Assembly (NCBI GenBank): GCA_016713325.1
Contig: JADJPJ010000087.1
Coordinates: forward strand, 930,001-994,000
DNA length: 64,000 bases
Direction of reading: 5' to 3'
Origin: Candidatus Flexifilum affinis
GTDB taxonomy: Bacteria > Chloroflexota > Anaerolineae > Aggregatilineales > Phototrophicaceae
Under the pieces are notes generated by a model. That model was not told the DNA's origin and did no database searches. It saw only the letters and a list, made by a program, of their open reading frames with translations. The position numbers were made by a program, and so were the translations under genes. This document shows positions 37,284-46,772 of the stretch, piece after piece (the first letter of the stretch is position 1; every line of letters starts with the position of its first letter).

Positions 37284-38521
37284 ATGTCCAATGAGGATAG
37301 AATGCAGGTCAGCCGGACCAGAACGCCGGCCTCCCGGCTGAGACTGTTGGCGCTGGCCGTCCTGAAGGTCATGGTCATCCTCTTCATCACCCTGATCGCC
37401 GTCGAAGCGTTTTTCAGATCGCCCTGCTCCGCCTGCCGCCGGCGCTGATCTACGCCCTGCCGCAGTATCCCATGCGCCTGGGCATCACCAGCGACCCGGC
37501 CACGGGAGCGCGCCATTTTCCGGCCGGTGCGGTAGTCCAGCGCACCCTGGACGGCCGATCTGGCGACCTATACGCGCTCTCGTGCCTCACCCCACCGTCC
37601 GAGCCGTTGTTTGAACCGTACACCGTCCGCTTCACGCGCGACGCCCAGGGGTTCCGAAATGCGCCGGATCTGCCGGCAACCGTCGATCTGGTCGTGCTGG
37701 GCGATTCGTTCACCGAGGCCGAGTCAGTGCAGCAGCCGTTCTGGGAGAGCCTGGCCCCTACCGTATACAACCTCGGCCTGCCGGACAGCGGCACGCTGGA
37801 GCAGTTGGCATTGCTGAAGGCACATGGACTGGCACGCGGGCCAAAGACAGTCGTGCTGGCCTATTTCGGCGGCAACGACTTGCAGAACAATGCTGACTTC
37901 GCCGCGCTGCGAGCCGCAAACCAGACCTACGAGTCACGCGCCTGGCGTGCTCCCCTGGCGCAGTTTCTGGTCACGCCCCGGCTGGTGGCCTTCTTGGCGG
38001 CGCCGCGCCTGACCTGCCCCTACCCCATCCAGGATCGGCAAAGTTCACCGCTGGCCTTCTACGAGCCGTTCTTCGCCAACGCCATGCTGCCGCCCGACGC
38101 GCTTCGACAGACGGAACCGTGGAAGCTCACATCCGATGCGCTGCGCGAAACGGCGACCGCGACAAAAGCGGCGGGGGTGCGCTTCATCGTGGTCTACATC
38201 CCCTTCAAGGCACAGACCCATGTCGAGCAGCTCACCGACGCCCAGCTCGCGGACCTTCGAGCACGGGTCAGCCCGGAACCATTCGGCTACGAGCTGCATA
38301 CGGCCGCGCCGTTCTCGCTTGAAGCGTTTGACGCCCAGCGGGCATTGCTGGCCGAGTTAGCCGCCGAATCCGGTTTTGAGTTTCTTGACCTTACTCCGGC
38401 TTTTCGCGCAGCGGCAGCGCGCGGCGAGCAGCGCTACTTCTACGGCGATACCCACTGGAATCAAAACGGCCACGACATGGCCCATGACCAGATCGCGGCC
38501 GTGCTGGCAGAATCCCTGTAA
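37284..38521 (+). CDS. Membrane-anchored SGNH hydrolase-like protein, frameshifted
   Basis: About 412 residues after joining two frames. An N-terminal membrane helix (LALAVLKVMVILFITLIAVEAFF) precedes an SGNH domain: block I VVLGDSFTEAES, block III YFGGNDLQNN and block V DTHWNQNGHDMAHD with the catalytic Asp-x-x-His. This matches AlgX/DltD-like acyl-group transferases or esterases acting outside the membrane. The frame breaks at a run of five T (37410-37414); six would give AFFQIALLRLPPALIYALPQYPM without a gap. An ATG at 37302 with GAGGA is an alternative start. A homopolymer undercall is the likely cause. Confidence 0.75.
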
Positions 38522-38529
38522 TAAATCGC

Positions 38530-39228
38530 TCAACCGCCGGGTTCGTCTGGGCCGTTGCCCGCCTCGCGCGCAAACTTGTCGCGGGCGGCGTTGACGTACT
38601 CCTGCAGTGCATCCGGCATCTTGACCAATTGGCCCCACTGCGCCGTCTCGTCCCGCATCACCGTCAGCGTCCCCTCGGCATAGGCATGCATGCTCGCCAG
38701 GAAGACATCATCTGGCTCTTCGGTAATGGGAGACAAGGCATCGGCCACAGCGAGGCTCTTCTGGGCCGTTTCATATACGGACGACAGCCGATCCCACTGA
38801 TAGAGATCCGCCAGTGTGGTGAAAGCCGCGCCCAGCGCAGGAGCGCCCACCGCGATAATCATGAGCACGGGGGTGATTGTCCCAAGGAGCACGCAGACCA
38901 GGGCATTGCCTTCGGTCACCGTCGCTTCCAGTTTGTTGCTGATCTGATCCGCCTGCTTTGACGGCAAATTGGCGTCGGCGATTGCGGAGAGCTGGTTGAC
39001 GTTGCAGGCGCTATTGCCGCCCTGAATCGCCGTCAGGCCGCCGATGATCGCCGCAAGCAGAGAAGCCACACCGGCCAGGAACGCGAAAAACGCCCGTACC
39101 CGGGTGATCTGCTGGCCGGCTCGTCGATTGCGCTCAATCTCCCGCTTGTAGTACGCCCGCTGGTCCTGAAGCAGAGCGTGCTCGAAGATTTGATAACGGA
39201 CCTCGAGGTCATTGCGAGCGAGATTCAT
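38530..39228 (-). CDS. Two-TM SLATT-like protein
   Basis: A 232-residue protein. An N-terminal helix rich in charged residues (YQIFEHALLQDQRAYYKREIERNRR) precedes two hydrophobic segments at about 46-66 (FFAFLAGVASLLAAIIGGLTA) and 110-132 (LVCVLLGTITPVLMIIAVGAPA). Then comes YQWDRLSSVYETAQKSLAVADAL and an acidic tail. The helix-TM-TM-helix plan resembles SLATT domains, predicted pore-forming effectors of nucleotide-signal immune systems. Its ATG overlaps the stop of the gene at 39225 by 4 bases. I infer a shared membrane complex with that partner. Assignment is by layout, not by a strict motif. Confidence 0.55.
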   Translation of the reverse strand: MNLARNDLEVRYQIFEHALLQDQRAYYKREIERNRRAGQQITRVRAFFAFLAGVASLLAAIIGGLTAIQGGNSACNVNQLSAIADANLPSKQADQISNKLEATVTEGNALVCVLLGTITPVLMIIAVGAPALGAAFTTLADLYQWDRLSSVYETAQKSLAVADALSPITEEPDDVFLASMHAYAEGTLTVMRDETAQWGQLVKMPDALQEYVNAARDKFAREAGNGPDEPGG

Positions 39229-39929
39229 GATGCCCTTCTTTCAAGGATCGACGGTTCGTCCGGAATCTGCTCGGCGTAAATCATCGCCGCGCGGTGCGAA
39301 AGCTTGCGTTTGCGCTCGTATTCTTTCTCATCCTGGTTGTATGGCGGCAAATACATGAGATAGCGGAAGAATTCGCGGCGCAGTTGTTCCGACATGCGCC
39401 GGTTCTTCAGCCAATCATCCACGGAGGATTCTCGGCCGCGGGCGTTGACGACATAGACCGTGTACAACGCGACGATCGTTTCCATAGCGCCGAGGACGAG
39501 CAGCAGTGCCGGGCTAATGGACAGGCTGATCGCCTGAAATGCGCCGATGATGGTGGCCACGGTCGAAAGCATCAGCAGACGCCAGTTGTACAGTCGAAAC
39601 CCATTCTGAAATCGCTTGGCGTTGTAATCAGTCTCACGGAAATAGCGCAGCAGCTCTCCCTCAAGGTGCGAGATATCGAGCTTGACTCGAGCCACCGCCT
39701 CCGCGTCGAGGTTAAGTGTCTTTGTCAAATCTTCAATAAGGTTTTCGCTCACCAGGGTGAAGCTTGGATCTGGCTCTCTGGGAAAGTCCCGCCTCGGGCG
39801 CTGTTTCCACCAGATCCACGCGCTGTCACCAGGTTTGACTGGCGGGGAGTTCCCCTGGCTGATGGGTTGGATAGGCGGATGGCTGGCTTCTGGCGCTACT
39901 GGTGGCTTACTGTCTGGCGGACTACTCAC
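39225..39929 (-). CDS. DUF4231/SLATT-like two-TM protein
   Basis: A 234-residue protein. The first 45 residues are Pro/Ser-rich and likely disordered. Then DISHLEGELLRYFRETDYNAKRFQNGFRLYN leads into two hydrophobic segments at about 114-132 (WRLLMLSTVATIIGAFQAIS) and 137-158. After them comes SSVDDWLKNRRMSEQLRREFFRYLMYLPPYN, the layout of DUF4231/SLATT proteins. Starts at GTG 39929 after GGGGGA. The coupled gene downstream has the same plan. No cyclase, SMODS or SLOG gene is adjacent; the divergent neighbour is nusA. A defence role is possible but unproven. Confidence 0.6.
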   Translation of the reverse strand: MSSPPDSKPPVAPEASHPPIQPISQGNSPPVKPGDSAWIWWKQRPRRDFPREPDPSFTLVSENLIEDLTKTLNLDAEAVARVKLDISHLEGELLRYFRETDYNAKRFQNGFRLYNWRLLMLSTVATIIGAFQAISLSISPALLLVLGAMETIVALYTVYVVNARGRESSVDDWLKNRRMSEQLRREFFRYLMYLPPYNQDEKEYERKRKLSHRAAMIYAEQIPDEPSILERRAS

Positions 39930-40040
39930 GATTCATTCCCCCGTCCCACTTTCTGGTAGATTCTTCTCTCAATGAATGGGCACTCGCTAACACTATAGCA
40001 TACCTTGGGCACGGCGGAGCTACGCGTCGAATCGCCGGCG

Positions 40041-40055
40041 CTGTCTTCAAGACAG
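40041..40055. repeat. Inverted repeat upstream of the nusA promoter
   Basis: CTGTCTT and AAGACAG arms of 7 bases with one C between, 11 bases ahead of the nusA -35 box. It fits a protein-binding operator between the SLATT pair and the nusA operon. Confidence 0.5.
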
Positions 40056-40066
40056 GGGTACAAGTC

Positions 40067-40095
40067 TTGTCACAGACGAAAAACCATGGTATGCT
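40067..40095 (+). promoter_or_regulatory. Sigma-70-type promoter of the nusA operon
   Basis: TTGTCA (40067-40072) and TATGCT (40090-40095) with 17-base spacing. Transcription would begin near 40102, about 120 bases before the nusA ATG. Confidence 0.65.
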
Positions 40096-40106
40096 TATGA
40101 GCGACG

Positions 40107-40132
40107 AAAAGTGGGCGCAGACCCACTTTTTT
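40107..40132 (+). promoter_or_regulatory. Terminator-like leader hairpin (attenuator) before nusA
   Basis: AAAAGTGGG pairs with CCCACTTTT around CGCAGA, followed directly by further T residues: an intrinsic terminator placed about 90 bases before the nusA start and just after the promoter. Leader hairpins of this kind precede rimP-nusA operons in other bacteria and are thought to give feedback through NusA. Here rimP itself is absent from the operon. Confidence 0.75.
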
Positions 40133-40222
40133 GTGTATCGGTGTCAGATGCAGCAGTGCGTGTTCGTTTGTCCGCCGCGGCACATCCCCTTGCTAGTCCG
40201 TTGGGAGCTAACACGGAATACC

Positions 40223-42065
40223 ATGAAAAGTGAGTTTGAAGTCGCGTTCAACGAGATTTCTCAACTGCGCGAACTTTCGCGCGATGTCGTGCTGGAAGCG
40301 CTGCGCACAGCGCTGGTTTCGGCGTACAAGCGCGACGTTGGGCTGCAAGCGCAGCACGTCGAAGTCAACATCGATGCCACCAGCGGACGCGCTCGCATTT
40401 TCGTCGAGAAGGAAGTCGTCGACGATGTTCAGGATGACCGCACAGAGGTCCTTCTCGAACAGGCGCGCTATTTCGACCCGAATGCCAACTACGGTGACAT
40501 GGTGATGGTGCAGCTGGAAGGCACGACCAAGCGGTTCGGTCGTATTGCTGCCCAGACGGCCAAGCAGGTGGTGCTTCAGAAAATCCGCGAGGCGGAACGC
40601 AAAACGCTGCTCGACGAGTACAAGGACCGCGAGGGCGATCTGGTCCACGGCACGGTGCAAAGCATCAACGGCGGAGTGGTCACCATCAGTCTCGGACGCG
40701 CCGAGGCGATCATGCCGAAAAAGGAGCAGATCCCCGGCGAGAAAATCAAGCCGCACGACAAGGTGCGCGCCTATATTGTGAAAGTTGAAGATACCAACCG
40801 CGGACCGCAGATCGTAGTCAGCCGCAGCCACCGCAACATGCTCCGCCGCCTCCTCGAATACGAAGTCCCGGAAATCTTCAACGGACAGGTCGAGATTAAG
40901 AACATCGCCCGCGAAGCGGTGGTCGTTCAAAGTCGCGGTCGCGGCCCTTCAGGAAGGCATCGATCCGGTCGGCGCCTGCGTCGGCCAGCGCGGTATTCGC
41001 ATTCAGAATATCGTCACCGAACTCCACGAGAAGATCGACGTTATCGAGTGGAGCCCGAACCACGAGTCGTTCATCGCCAAGGCGCTCAGTCCGGCGCGAG
41101 TCTCCGGCGTCTATTTGAGTGATGATCCGGACGACGGGCGTACAGCGCTGGTCGTCGTACCCGAAGACCAGCTTTCGCTGGCCATCGGACGCGAAGGTCA
41201 GAATGCCCGTCTGGCTGCCAAGCTCACCGGCTGGCGCATCGACATCAAGAGTGTACCGGAGGCCGTGAGCGAGGCCCTGGAGTCGATCGACCGGCCGCCG
41301 CTGAATACCATCAACGATCAGTACCCCGAGATGGTCAACGACGTACGCCGGATTATGGCCAAGCGCGAAATGGCCAAAGCCGTCATGGCCGAGGAATTCA
41401 ACGCCCTGGCCAAGTTTGCCGACCTCGTCCAGCGACGTCTGCTCCAGGTTCAAGAACAGCGGCGCAAGGAGCGTCAGGCGGAGATCGCGGCTGTCAAGAG
41501 CACCCTACCCACGGCGGCGTTCCACATGCCTGTCGAGCAGTTGGAAGTGCCGGAAGGTGTTATCGATGCGCTGCGGCCCTTCGCGAATGTCGGCGAAGTT
41601 ATGCTGCGCTTCCTGGTGGACGAGAATCGCATCAGAGCCGCCCTGCGCGAAGCGCCGCCGAACGCGCTCAAGACTCTTCAGGATGCGCTCGACCGGCTGA
41701 TCATTCCAGAAGAGGCCTACGCCGCGGCCGAGGCCGAGGAGATCGCCTTGCAGCAGGCTGCTGAAGCCGCCTCCAGTGCACCCCAGACCGAGGAAGCACA
41801 GGCCGCCCAGCCCGAAGGGGTACTGGACGCGGTAGGAGCCCAGCCAGACGGTGAACGTGCCAAGCGTCCGCAGCCGGGGCGCGAGCCCGCTTTCGAAGCA
41901 GCCGCGCCTGACTTCACTGAGACGGACGACAGCGAATTGCCCTCCAAGAAGAAGGGTAAGAAGAAGAAGGGTCGTCAGCTCGTGTACGACGAGAGTCGCG
42001 GCGGCATGGTGGTGAAGCGACAGCGTAAGCATGGTCCCAGCGAGTGGGAAGAATGGGATGAATGA
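40223..42065 (+). CDS. nusA: Transcription factor NusA, frameshifted
   Basis: NusA modulates pausing, termination and antitermination with RNA polymerase. The N-terminal domain is [15 protein letters not shown] to about residue 125; S1 follows ([30 protein letters not shown]), then KH1. The frame is lost near 40918 and resumes in the frame that gives [27 protein letters not shown] and KH2 with [22 protein letters not shown]. Two missing G residues, in gcggtgg and aaagtcgcg (40916-40934), restore EAGGRSKVAVAAL. The C-terminal region has repeats of acidic helices and a Lys-rich stretch [10 protein letters not shown] near the end, unusual for NusA. Essential in most bacteria, so a consensus error is likely. 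Confidence 0.9.
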
Positions 42066-42363
42066 GGATCGCGGGCATATGACGGCGAATGCCGCACCGG
42101 TCAAGCCAAAGCATGTCCCGGTGCGGACCTGCGTGGTCTGCCGGCAGCAGGCAGGCAAGCGGTCGTTGACCCGGATCGTGCGTGCGTCCATCGGTGTCCA
42201 GGTGGACCCGACTGGAAAACAGTCGGGACGCGGTGCGTATCTCTGCGATAACCCGGCGTGCTGGGAAAAAGCCGCGTCCGGCGATCTTCTGGCCAAGGCG
42301 CTTCGTACGGCGCTCACACCTGAAGACCGCGAACGAATTCGGAAGTACAAGGCAGCCTCATGA
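42058..42363 (+). CDS. YlxR (DUF448) RNA-binding protein
   Basis: A 101-residue basic protein. [23 protein letters not shown] and [28 protein letters not shown] match the YlxR family, including the RTCVxC and GRGAYLC signatures. YlxR lies between nusA and infB in many bacteria and is a nucleoid-associated or RNA-binding regulator. The ATG at 42058 overlaps the nusA stop by 8 bases; an ATG at 42079 with GAGGA upstream is a good alternative. Confidence 0.9.
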   Translation: MNEDRGHMTANAAPVKPKHVPVRTCVVCRQQAGKRSLTRIVRASIGVQVDPTGKQSGRGAYLCDNPACWEKAASGDLLAKALRTALTPEDRERIRKYKAAS

Positions 42364-42426
42364 CCGGCTCGCGCAGGCGTTTCTGCAATGTGGCTGGGGC
42401 TGCGCCTCAACTCAATTACATAGCGC

Positions 42427-42477
42427 GAGCGATGGAAGCCAGGAGGAAGGTCTGAGACCCATCCTGTGCCATCGCTC
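42427..42477 (+). repeat. Inverted repeat in the infB leader
   Basis: GAGCGATGG (42427-42435) pairs with CCATCGCTC (42469-42477) across a loop holding a smaller hairpin GGTC-TGA-GACC (42449-42459). It lies just before the infB ribosome site (AGGAG at about 42483), so it could mask or present it. Confidence 0.5.
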
Positions 42478-42495
42478 CATCCAGGAGATGTTTGT

Positions 42496-44304
42496 ATGGC
42501 ACAGGAAAAACAGGTCGTCTTAGTTCCAGACTTCCTCAGCGTCCGCGAGGTCGCAGAGTTGATCAGCGCGAGTCCCATCGATGTGATGAAACGCCTGATC
42601 GCAAACGGAATCATGGCTTCGATCAATCAGCAGATTGATTTCGAGACCGCAGCCATCGTCATCGAGGAAATGGGCTATGAAGCCCAGTCAGCCAGCGCTG
42701 CCGCCGCCAGGGCGGAGCGCGAGCGCCAGCGTGAGCAGACAACTCAGACGTGGCGTCGTGTCTATAGCGACGAGCGGGAAGAGGATTTGGCGGCGCGTTC
42801 GCCCATCGTCACCATCCTGGGTCACGTCGATCACGGCAAGACCACCCTTCTCGATACCATCCGACGCACGCATGTCGCCGAAGGCGAGGCGGGCGGCATC
42901 ACCCAGCACATCGGCGCCTACCGCGTCGTCCACAACGGCAAGACCATCACGTTTCTGGACACCCCCGGTCACGAGGCGTTCACCCAGATGCGCGCACGTG
43001 GCGCCCAGGGTGCCGACCTTGTCATTCTCGTGGTCGCATCCGACGACGGTGTTATGCAGACGACCCGCGAGGCACTCAGCCATGCGCGTGCCGCCAATGT
43101 GCCGATCATCGTCGCCGTCACCAAGACCGACAAGCGCAATTCCAATGTCGAGCGCGTCAAGCAGCAGTTGAGCGAACTCGGTCTGACGCCCATGGACTGG
43201 GACGGTGATACCTTCGTCGTGCCGGTTGCGGCCCAGCGCGGTGAGGGCATTGACGACCTGCTGGAAGCCATCACGCTGGTTTCCGACGACCAGGAAATCT
43301 TTGCCAACCCCGACGCAGACGTGGCGACCGGCACCGTTCTGGAAGCGCGTATGGACAAGCAGAAGGGCGCAATTGCCACCCTGCTCGTCTTCAACGGCAC
43401 GCTCAAGCGCGGCGACTACCTCGTCGTCGGTTCCAGCTATGGCAAGGTCAAAGCCATGTTCGACGAGAGCGGCCGTCAGGTTCACGAGGCCCTGCCCTCG
43501 ACCCCGGTCGCGGTGCTCGGACTGCATGACGTGCCGAACGCTGGCGACATCTTCGAAACCGTCGACAACGACAAACTGGCCCGCAGCATGGCGGACGACC
43601 GGCGCAAGGCAGTGGAAGCCTCCCAGGTCAAGGGCGCACGTGCGGCCATTACCCTGGAGGAAATCTTCGCCCAGGTGCGTCAGGGTGCGGCCAAGGAACT
43701 CAATCTGATCCTGCGTGTTGACGTGCAGGGTTCGCTCCAGCCGATTGTCGACCACATCAAACACATCGAAGACAACGCCGAGAGCATCAAGCCTCACATC
43801 CTGTCAGCGGACGTCGGTGCCATCAACGAGAGCGACATCATGCTGGCCAGCGCCTCGCACGGCATCGTCATTGGCTTCAACGTCGAAGCGGACACCGCGG
43901 CGCGCCGGGCGGCCGACTCGCAGAACGTCGAAATCCGTACCTACAACGTCATTTACAACCTCTTCGAAGACATCGAGCTGGCCCTCAAGGGTATGCTTCA
44001 GCCGGTCTATGCCAACAAGACAATCGGCACAGCCGAGGTGCGGGCGCTCTTCCGGGTCCCCCGCATCGGCGCGATTGCCGGCTGCATGGTGGTGGACGGC
44101 GAGATTCGCCGCAATGCGCGCGTTCGCGTCAAGCGGGGCGATCAGGTTCTCGGCGAGGACATCACCATCGGTTCGCTCAAGCGTCTGACCGAAGATGTTC
44201 GCGAGGTCCGCGCCGGCTTTGAGTGCGGCATCGGTCTGAGCGGGTTTGACGCCTTCAAAGCGGGTGACCGCATCGAGTGCTATATCAGTGAACGGGTCAG
44301 CTAG
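42496..44304 (+). CDS. infB: Translation initiation factor IF-2
   Basis: A 602-residue GTPase that joins fMet-tRNA to the 30S subunit. It has a short N-terminal region: only LVPDFLSVREVAELISASPIDVMKRLI (IF2_N) and a short coiled coil precede the G domain. G1 is GHVDHGKTT near residue 115, G3 DTPGHEAF, G4 TKTDK, and the switch is GGITQHIGAY. The C-terminal domains end in IECYISERVS. AGGAG lies eight bases before the ATG. It is the third gene of the nusA operon. Many bacterial IF-2 are 750-950 residues, so this is the short form. Confidence 0.97.
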   Translation: MAQEKQVVLVPDFLSVREVAELISASPIDVMKRLIANGIMASINQQIDFETAAIVIEEMGYEAQSASAAAARAERERQREQTTQTWRRVYSDEREEDLAARSPIVTILGHVDHGKTTLLDTIRRTHVAEGEAGGITQHIGAYRVVHNGKTITFLDTPGHEAFTQMRARGAQGADLVILVVASDDGVMQTTREALSHARAANVPIIVAVTKTDKRNSNVERVKQQLSELGLTPMDWDGDTFVVPVAAQRGEGIDDLLEAITLVSDDQEIFANPDADVATGTVLEARMDKQKGAIATLLVFNGTLKRGDYLVVGSSYGKVKAMFDESGRQVHEALPSTPVAVLGLHDVPNAGDIFETVDNDKLARSMADDRRKAVEASQVKGARAAITLEEIFAQVRQGAAKELNLILRVDVQGSLQPIVDHIKHIEDNAESIKPHILSADVGAINESDIMLASASHGIVIGFNVEADTAARRAADSQNVEIRTYNVIYNLFEDIELALKGMLQPVYANKTIGTAEVRALFRVPRIGAIAGCMVVDGEIRRNARVRVKRGDQVLGEDITIGSLKRLTEDVREVRAGFECGIGLSGFDAFKAGDRIECYISERVS

Positions 44305-44321
44305 TCCCCGACTGGTTGGAT

Positions 44322-44354
44322 GAGCGCCGCCGAGAAACTCCGTCGACGGCGCTC
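44322..44354 (+). repeat. Inverted repeat between infB and rbfA
   Basis: GAGCGCCG (44322-44329) pairs with CGGCGCTC (44347-44354) in the 77-base gap after infB. Only a few T residues follow, so RNA processing or weak attenuation are more likely than termination of this operon. Confidence 0.45.
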
Positions 44355-44381
44355 GTCATGCACCCCTGAAAGGAGCGAGAG

Positions 44382-44843
44382 ATGCCTTACAAACAGGAGC
44401 GCGTCTCCGGGCGTATCCGCAAAATCCTGAGCACGCTGATTGTTCGCGAAGTCGCCGATCCCCGGTTGGCCGGCATCACGGTCACCGACGTCGAGATTGA
44501 CGCCGAACTGATGTACGCCAAAGTCTACGTCAATGCCATGGGCGAGGAAGAACGCGAAGCAGAGGTCATGCTCGGGTTAGAACACGCCAGGGGGTTTCTG
44601 CGTCGGGAGGTTGCCCGCCGCCTGAGCCTTCGTCGTGCGCCCCAACTATCATTCAAATGGGATGCCAGCCTGGAACGCGGCGAACGTATCAACAAGATTC
44701 TCTCTGGATTGGAGATTCCGCTCGACGATGCTGGCGTCTCCGGCGCATCGGCCGTAGCAGACGTAGACGTTGCCGAGGAATCTGACTACGAAGAAGACGA
44801 AGATGAACTGATCGACGTGAGGGAAGAGGACGAACGTGACTGA
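44382..44843 (+). CDS. rbfA: Ribosome-binding factor A
   Basis: A 153-residue 30S maturation factor with a KH-like fold. Family features are RVSGRIRKILSTLIVREVADPRL, VTDVEIDAELMYAKVYV and RRAPQLSFKWDASLERGERINKIL. An acidic tail of about 40 residues (EESDYEEDEDELIDVREEDERD) is added at the C-terminus; the core domain ends near residue 115. AAGGAG lies before the ATG. Its stop overlaps the GTG of nrnA by 8 bases. Confidence 0.95.
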   Translation: MPYKQERVSGRIRKILSTLIVREVADPRLAGITVTDVEIDAELMYAKVYVNAMGEEEREAEVMLGLEHARGFLRREVARRLSLRRAPQLSFKWDASLERGERINKILSGLEIPLDDAGVSGASAVADVDVAEESDYEEDEDELIDVREEDERD

Positions 44844-45843
44844 AGTCTCCGTGCCGTATGCCGTCAGCCCCGAATGGGAGCGTGCCACAGCCGCCGTCGA
44901 CGCCGCTTCGTCGATCTTGCTGGTCACACACGTCAGCCCGGACGGCGACGCCATCGGATCGCTGCTCGGGCTGGCCAATGCGCTGCGCCAGCGCGGCTGC
45001 AAGGTCGCGCAGGTGGCTGTCGACGGCGGCGTACCGGACTACCTGTCATTTCTGCCAGGCGCAGATACCGTCCGCTCAGCCGTTGCCGGTCAGTACGACC
45101 TGATGATCTCGCTGGACTCCAGTGATGAGGAGCGGAGCGGAGCCGCCGGCGTGCAGGGGCGTGCGAGCAGTAAGCTGGTCATGAACATCGACCACCACGT
45201 CACCAACACCGGCTTCGGCAGCATCCATCTGGTGATGCCCACGGCAGTCTCAACCACCGAAATCGTCCAGCGCTGGCTGCACGCCATGGGCCAAGCGCTG
45301 ACACCGGAAATCGCCACGCCACTCCTGACCGGACTGGTCACCGATACGATCGGTTTTCGGACCAGCAATGTCACCGGGGCAACCCTCACCCTGGCCCAGC
45401 AGTTGATGGACGCGGGCGCGCCGCTCAACGTCATCATGCAGCGCACCGTCAGCAGTAAAAAGTTCGCCGTCATGAAGCTGTGGAGCGCCGTTTTGCCGGC
45501 CATGGAGTTGGACAACGGCATCATCACGGCCACCGTGACCCAGGCCGATATCAAACAGGCCGGGCTGCCGGAAGTAACCGATGGCGGCCTGGTCGAGTTC
45601 CTGGCGACAGCGAACGAAGCGCAGATTTCGGTGGTCTTCAAAGAGAAAGAAGATGGCCGAGTTGAGGTCGGTTTCCGCTGCAAGCCCGGCTATGATGTGA
45701 GCGTGGTCGCCTTCTCACTGGGTGGCGGTGGCCATAAACAGGCCTCCGGCGCGACCATCGACGGTCCCCTTGAGGCGGCCAGGGCACGCGTGCTGCCCCT
45801 CGTTCGTCAGGCGTATGTGGTAGGCGCCCCTGCAATTCCATGA
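44836..45843 (+). CDS. nrnA: DHH-family nanoRNase/pAp phosphatase
   Basis: A 335-residue DHH/DHHA1 phosphoesterase that degrades short RNAs and 3'-phosphoadenosine-5'-phosphate. The N-terminal part has LLVTHVSPDGDAIGS, ISLDSSDEE and the DHH motif MNIDHHVTNTGFG. The DHHA1 domain ends with VAFSLGGGGHKQASGATI, the GGGHxxASG signature. It starts with GTG inside the rbfA 3' end, so the genes are translationally coupled; this position in nusA operons is common in Gram-positive and related lineages. Confidence 0.93.
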   Translation: MTEVSVPYAVSPEWERATAAVDAASSILLVTHVSPDGDAIGSLLGLANALRQRGCKVAQVAVDGGVPDYLSFLPGADTVRSAVAGQYDLMISLDSSDEERSGAAGVQGRASSKLVMNIDHHVTNTGFGSIHLVMPTAVSTTEIVQRWLHAMGQALTPEIATPLLTGLVTDTIGFRTSNVTGATLTLAQQLMDAGAPLNVIMQRTVSSKKFAVMKLWSAVLPAMELDNGIITATVTQADIKQAGLPEVTDGGLVEFLATANEAQISVVFKEKEDGRVEVGFRCKPGYDVSVVAFSLGGGGHKQASGATIDGPLEAARARVLPLVRQAYVVGAPAIP

Positions 45844-46772
45844 GCTTCGGTTTTCTCAACGTCGACAAGCCCGCTGGCATGACCAGCCATGACGTCGTCA
45901 ACCGAATCCGGCGTATTGTCGGGACGCGTCAGGTCGGTCATGCCGGCACGCTCGACCCGATGGCGACGGGCGTGCTGATCATCTGTGTGGGCGCGGCGAC
46001 TCGTTTGAGCGAGTACGTCATGAGCGAAGTCAAGGTCTATCGTGCCATCGTCCACCTGGGCGTCGAGACCGACACCTACGACGCCGACGGCACTGTGCTG
46101 GCTGAGCTCGATCCATCCGACATCACGCTTGAGCACATCCTGGCAACACTTCCACGCTTTCAGGGCGAAATCCACCAGCGGCCCCCAGCGTACAGCGCCA
46201 TCAAACAGGGCGGCCACAAGCTCTATGAGCTGGCGCGTAAGGGCAAGATCGTCGAGGTCCCACCTCGCCCCGTCACTATCCATGCAATCGACATTCTGAA
46301 CTGGGCATCCCCTCGCCTGACGGTCGAAGTGACCTGCTCCGCCGGCACTTACATCCGCAGCCTGGCCCACGATCTGGGTGAGGCGCTCGGCGTCGGCGCG
46401 CACCTGGCGGGCCTGGCCCGTACAACGAGCGGCGAGTTCCAACTTGCGGATGCAATAGTGTTGGATACACTGATCGCAGGTCAGAATGCAACTGCCCACC
46501 TGATCCCGCCGACGCGTGCTCTGCGAAAACACCCACGGGTGACGCTGGACCTGGAAGCGGAGCTCAACCTCCGTCATGGGAGAGCGGCGGCGCTTTCCGC
46601 CGAATTTCCCGACGGCCAGACGATCATGGCGTTCGACAGCGACGACCAGTTGGTCGCCGTCTGCAACGTGCGCGAAGGCAGCTTGCGTCCCGCCAAAGTT
46701 TTCGCAGACATCACCCCTGCTGACGATACCAGCGGCCTCGGAGACGGGGACTCAGAAATGGACTCCGAATGA
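45840..46772 (+). CDS. truB: tRNA pseudouridine-55 synthase
   Basis: A 310-residue enzyme that makes pseudouridine 55 in the T-loop of tRNAs. FLNVDKPAGMTSHDVVNRIRR opens the protein and VGHAGTLDPMATGVLIIC contains the catalytic Asp (GTLDP). EIHQRPPAYSAIKQGGHKLYELARKG and VTCSAGTYIRSLAHDLGEALG are conserved. A small C-terminal extension ends in acidic residues (GDGDSEMDSE). The ATG overlaps the nrnA stop by 4 bases. Confidence 0.97.
   Translation: MSFGFLNVDKPAGMTSHDVVNRIRRIVGTRQVGHAGTLDPMATGVLIICVGAATRLSEYVMSEVKVYRAIVHLGVETDTYDADGTVLAELDPSDITLEHILATLPRFQGEIHQRPPAYSAIKQGGHKLYELARKGKIVEVPPRPVTIHAIDILNWASPRLTVEVTCSAGTYIRSLAHDLGEALGVGAHLAGLARTTSGEFQLADAIVLDTLIAGQNATAHLIPPTRALRKHPRVTLDLEAELNLRHGRAAALSAEFPDGQTIMAFDSDDQLVAVCNVREGSLRPAKVFADITPADDTSGLGDGDSEMDSE

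Noticed and set aside
38530..39929. CBASS or other cyclic-nucleotide operon
   Set aside because: No nucleotidyltransferase cyclase, Cap2/Cap3 or SLOG gene lies near the SLATT-like pair.
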